Assembly (NCBI RefSeq): GCF_900186985.1
Contig: NZ_LT906447.1
Location: 496,001 to 560,000, forward strand
Length of the DNA: 64,000 nt
Direction of reading: 5' to 3'
Origin: Staphylococcus piscifermentans
Lineage (GTDB): Bacteria > Bacillota > Bacilli > Staphylococcales > Staphylococcaceae
The translations under genes and the position numbers were made by a program. The notes beneath the pieces are model-generated. The model saw nothing but the letters and a program-made list of their open reading frames with translations, made no database searches and was not told the origin of the DNA. Below are positions 63,288 through 64,000 of the stretch, in pieces. Position 1 is the first letter of the stretch. Each line of letters opens with the position of its first letter.

Positions 63288-64000
63288 TTATTTCATCGCT
63301 TTCAATAATTGCTGATATAACGCTTCTGCAGTTTCAGCATCCTCTATTCCGTGCACATTCATCCGGCCATCTTTAAACAAAGTAGCAGAACGACCGTCGA
63401 TATCCAGCAATTTCACATAAGGATTTACTTTTAAGATATGGCCAGGAAACAGGTCTGCATTGTCGAAATGCTGTGGCTTGAAACGGAAGACGTAAGTATC
63501 GCCACAACTGCCTTCTACCCATTTCGGCTCAGCTACTCCGAGCAATTCATAAGCAGCCTGTCCGCCACAGACTGGACAATCAGGGTTCTTCATACGACTG
63601 ACATCCATACTTTGTTGTTTCATATTAAAGGGTTCAACAGTCAGCAATTTGCCAGAGAAGCCTGTGCCTGCCAAATACCGCATTACTTCAGCAATTTGAT
63701 AACTGACCACTTGCAAGATTACCGGCGGGATGACACCGTTAATCGCACAACTTTCAGCAGTTTCCGGAGCTTCGCTCATTAAGCAGCGTAAGCAAGGGCC
63801 GGTATAATCGATGGCATAAACTGTACCTTTGCCGCCGACCGCTGCGCCATAAACCCATGGCAAACCAAGTTTATGGCACACTTCATTGAATAAGAAGCGG
63901 ATGGCGAAATGATCCATGCCGTCTAACAGCATGTCGGGAGCAATATCTGTCAGCATACGTTCAATATTGGTCGGAGTGATTTCCTGATAAAGGGGTTGGA
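63288..64000 (-). CDS. MoeB/ThiF-family sulfur-carrier adenylyltransferase (5' part missing)
   Basis: The frame is open to the right edge (upstream residues read ...PLYQEITPTNIER), so the N-terminal ATP-binding half is outside the window. The remaining 237 residues carry DGMDHFAIRFLFNEVCHKLG, PWVYGAAVGGKG, and the two zinc-binding pairs CLRC and CPVC. Such enzymes adenylate the C-terminus of MoaD or ThiS for molybdopterin or thiamine synthesis. A C-terminal extension with WVEGSCGDTYVFRF is present. The neighbours seen do not decide between MoeB and ThiF. Confidence 0.85.
   Translation of the reverse strand, partial: QPLYQEITPTNIERMLTDIAPDMLLDGMDHFAIRFLFNEVCHKLGLPWVYGAAVGGKGTVYAIDYTGPCLRCLMSEAPETAESCAINGVIPPVILQVVSYQIAEVMRYLAGTGFSGKLLTVEPFNMKQQSMDVSRMKNPDCPVCGGQAAYELLGVAEPKWVEGSCGDTYVFRFKPQHFDNADLFPGHILKVNPYVKLLDIDGRSATLFKDGRMNVHGIEDAETAEALYQQLLKAMK

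Overview
The window reads as low-GC Firmicute chromosome, almost certainly a coagulase-negative Staphylococcus. Evidence: a complete Mnh2-type Na+/H+ antiporter operon, a TagF that has the 721-residue length and the His444/His584 positions known from S. epidermidis TagF, a vraABC-like cluster, an arcA/arcD/arcR/argR locus, NAD-dependent fdh, ldhD and dhaKLM. The S. carnosus/S. piscifermentans side of the genus is my guess, not something the sequence proves. No rRNA, tRNA, insertion sequence, prophage or CRISPR array was found.

Layout. 1-3119: end of murP, murR and an alpha/beta hydrolase. 3120-5450: six-copy palindromic repeat array, fdh on the minus strand with a long structured leader, and a small membrane gene. 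5678-8023: two adjacent paralogous membrane proteins of unknown function. 8355-15305: a recombinase-like gene that has lost its catalytic tyrosine, mnhA2-G2, and a DUF2316 gene. 15580-21914: ldhD under a palindromic operator, a CycA-type permease, an NDxxF lipoprotein, a PhnA-like zinc ribbon protein and dhaKLM. 22243-33762: wall teichoic acid region (gtaB, two large hybrid transferases, two TarM/TagE-like glycosyltransferases, tagF, tagD). 34133-43698: amino-acid exchanger, ketopantoate reductase-like gene, aldA, a DUF6056-like membrane protein divergent from a CsbB-like glycosyltransferase, an NADH peroxidase/oxidase-type flavoprotein and a Rossmann protein. 43979-44217: a second palindromic array. 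44398-50249: ABC exporter and a probable polyol operon (FGGY kinase, MFS transporter, SDR dehydrogenase) preceded by two cre-like boxes. 50351-57730: LPXTG surface protein, HAD hydrolase, WYL-like regulator and vraABC. 58158-64000: arcA, arcD, arcR, argR, a small membrane gene and a partial MoeB/ThiF gene.

How parts work together. gtaB should supply UDP-glucose, tagD CDP-glycerol, and tagF polymerises glycerol phosphate; the GT4 enzymes probably glycosylate the polymer. Fermentative redox genes (fdh, ldhD, aldA, the NADH-dependent flavoprotein) and arcA are spread through the window. The ldhD and arcA promoters carry closely related TGTGA-N6-TCACA palindromes, but placed differently: in ldhD between -35 and -10, as for repression; in arcA near -41.5, as for activation.

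The most unusual signals are: (a) the coupled pair at 23142-27789, where each protein looks like a glycerophosphotransferase domain plus a GT4 domain and each has lost the motifs of the opposite half; (b) the roughly 320-nt fdh leader ending in a very strong intrinsic terminator; (c) two six-copy arrays of palindromic 42-43-bp units with the same architecture but different sequence, one with a dispersed relative 60 kb away; (d) catalytic-residue losses in the recombinase-like and VraB proteins and an Asp in place of Ser in a hydrolase; (e) an arc locus without arcB and arcC. All gene calls come from reading translations; no database search was run.
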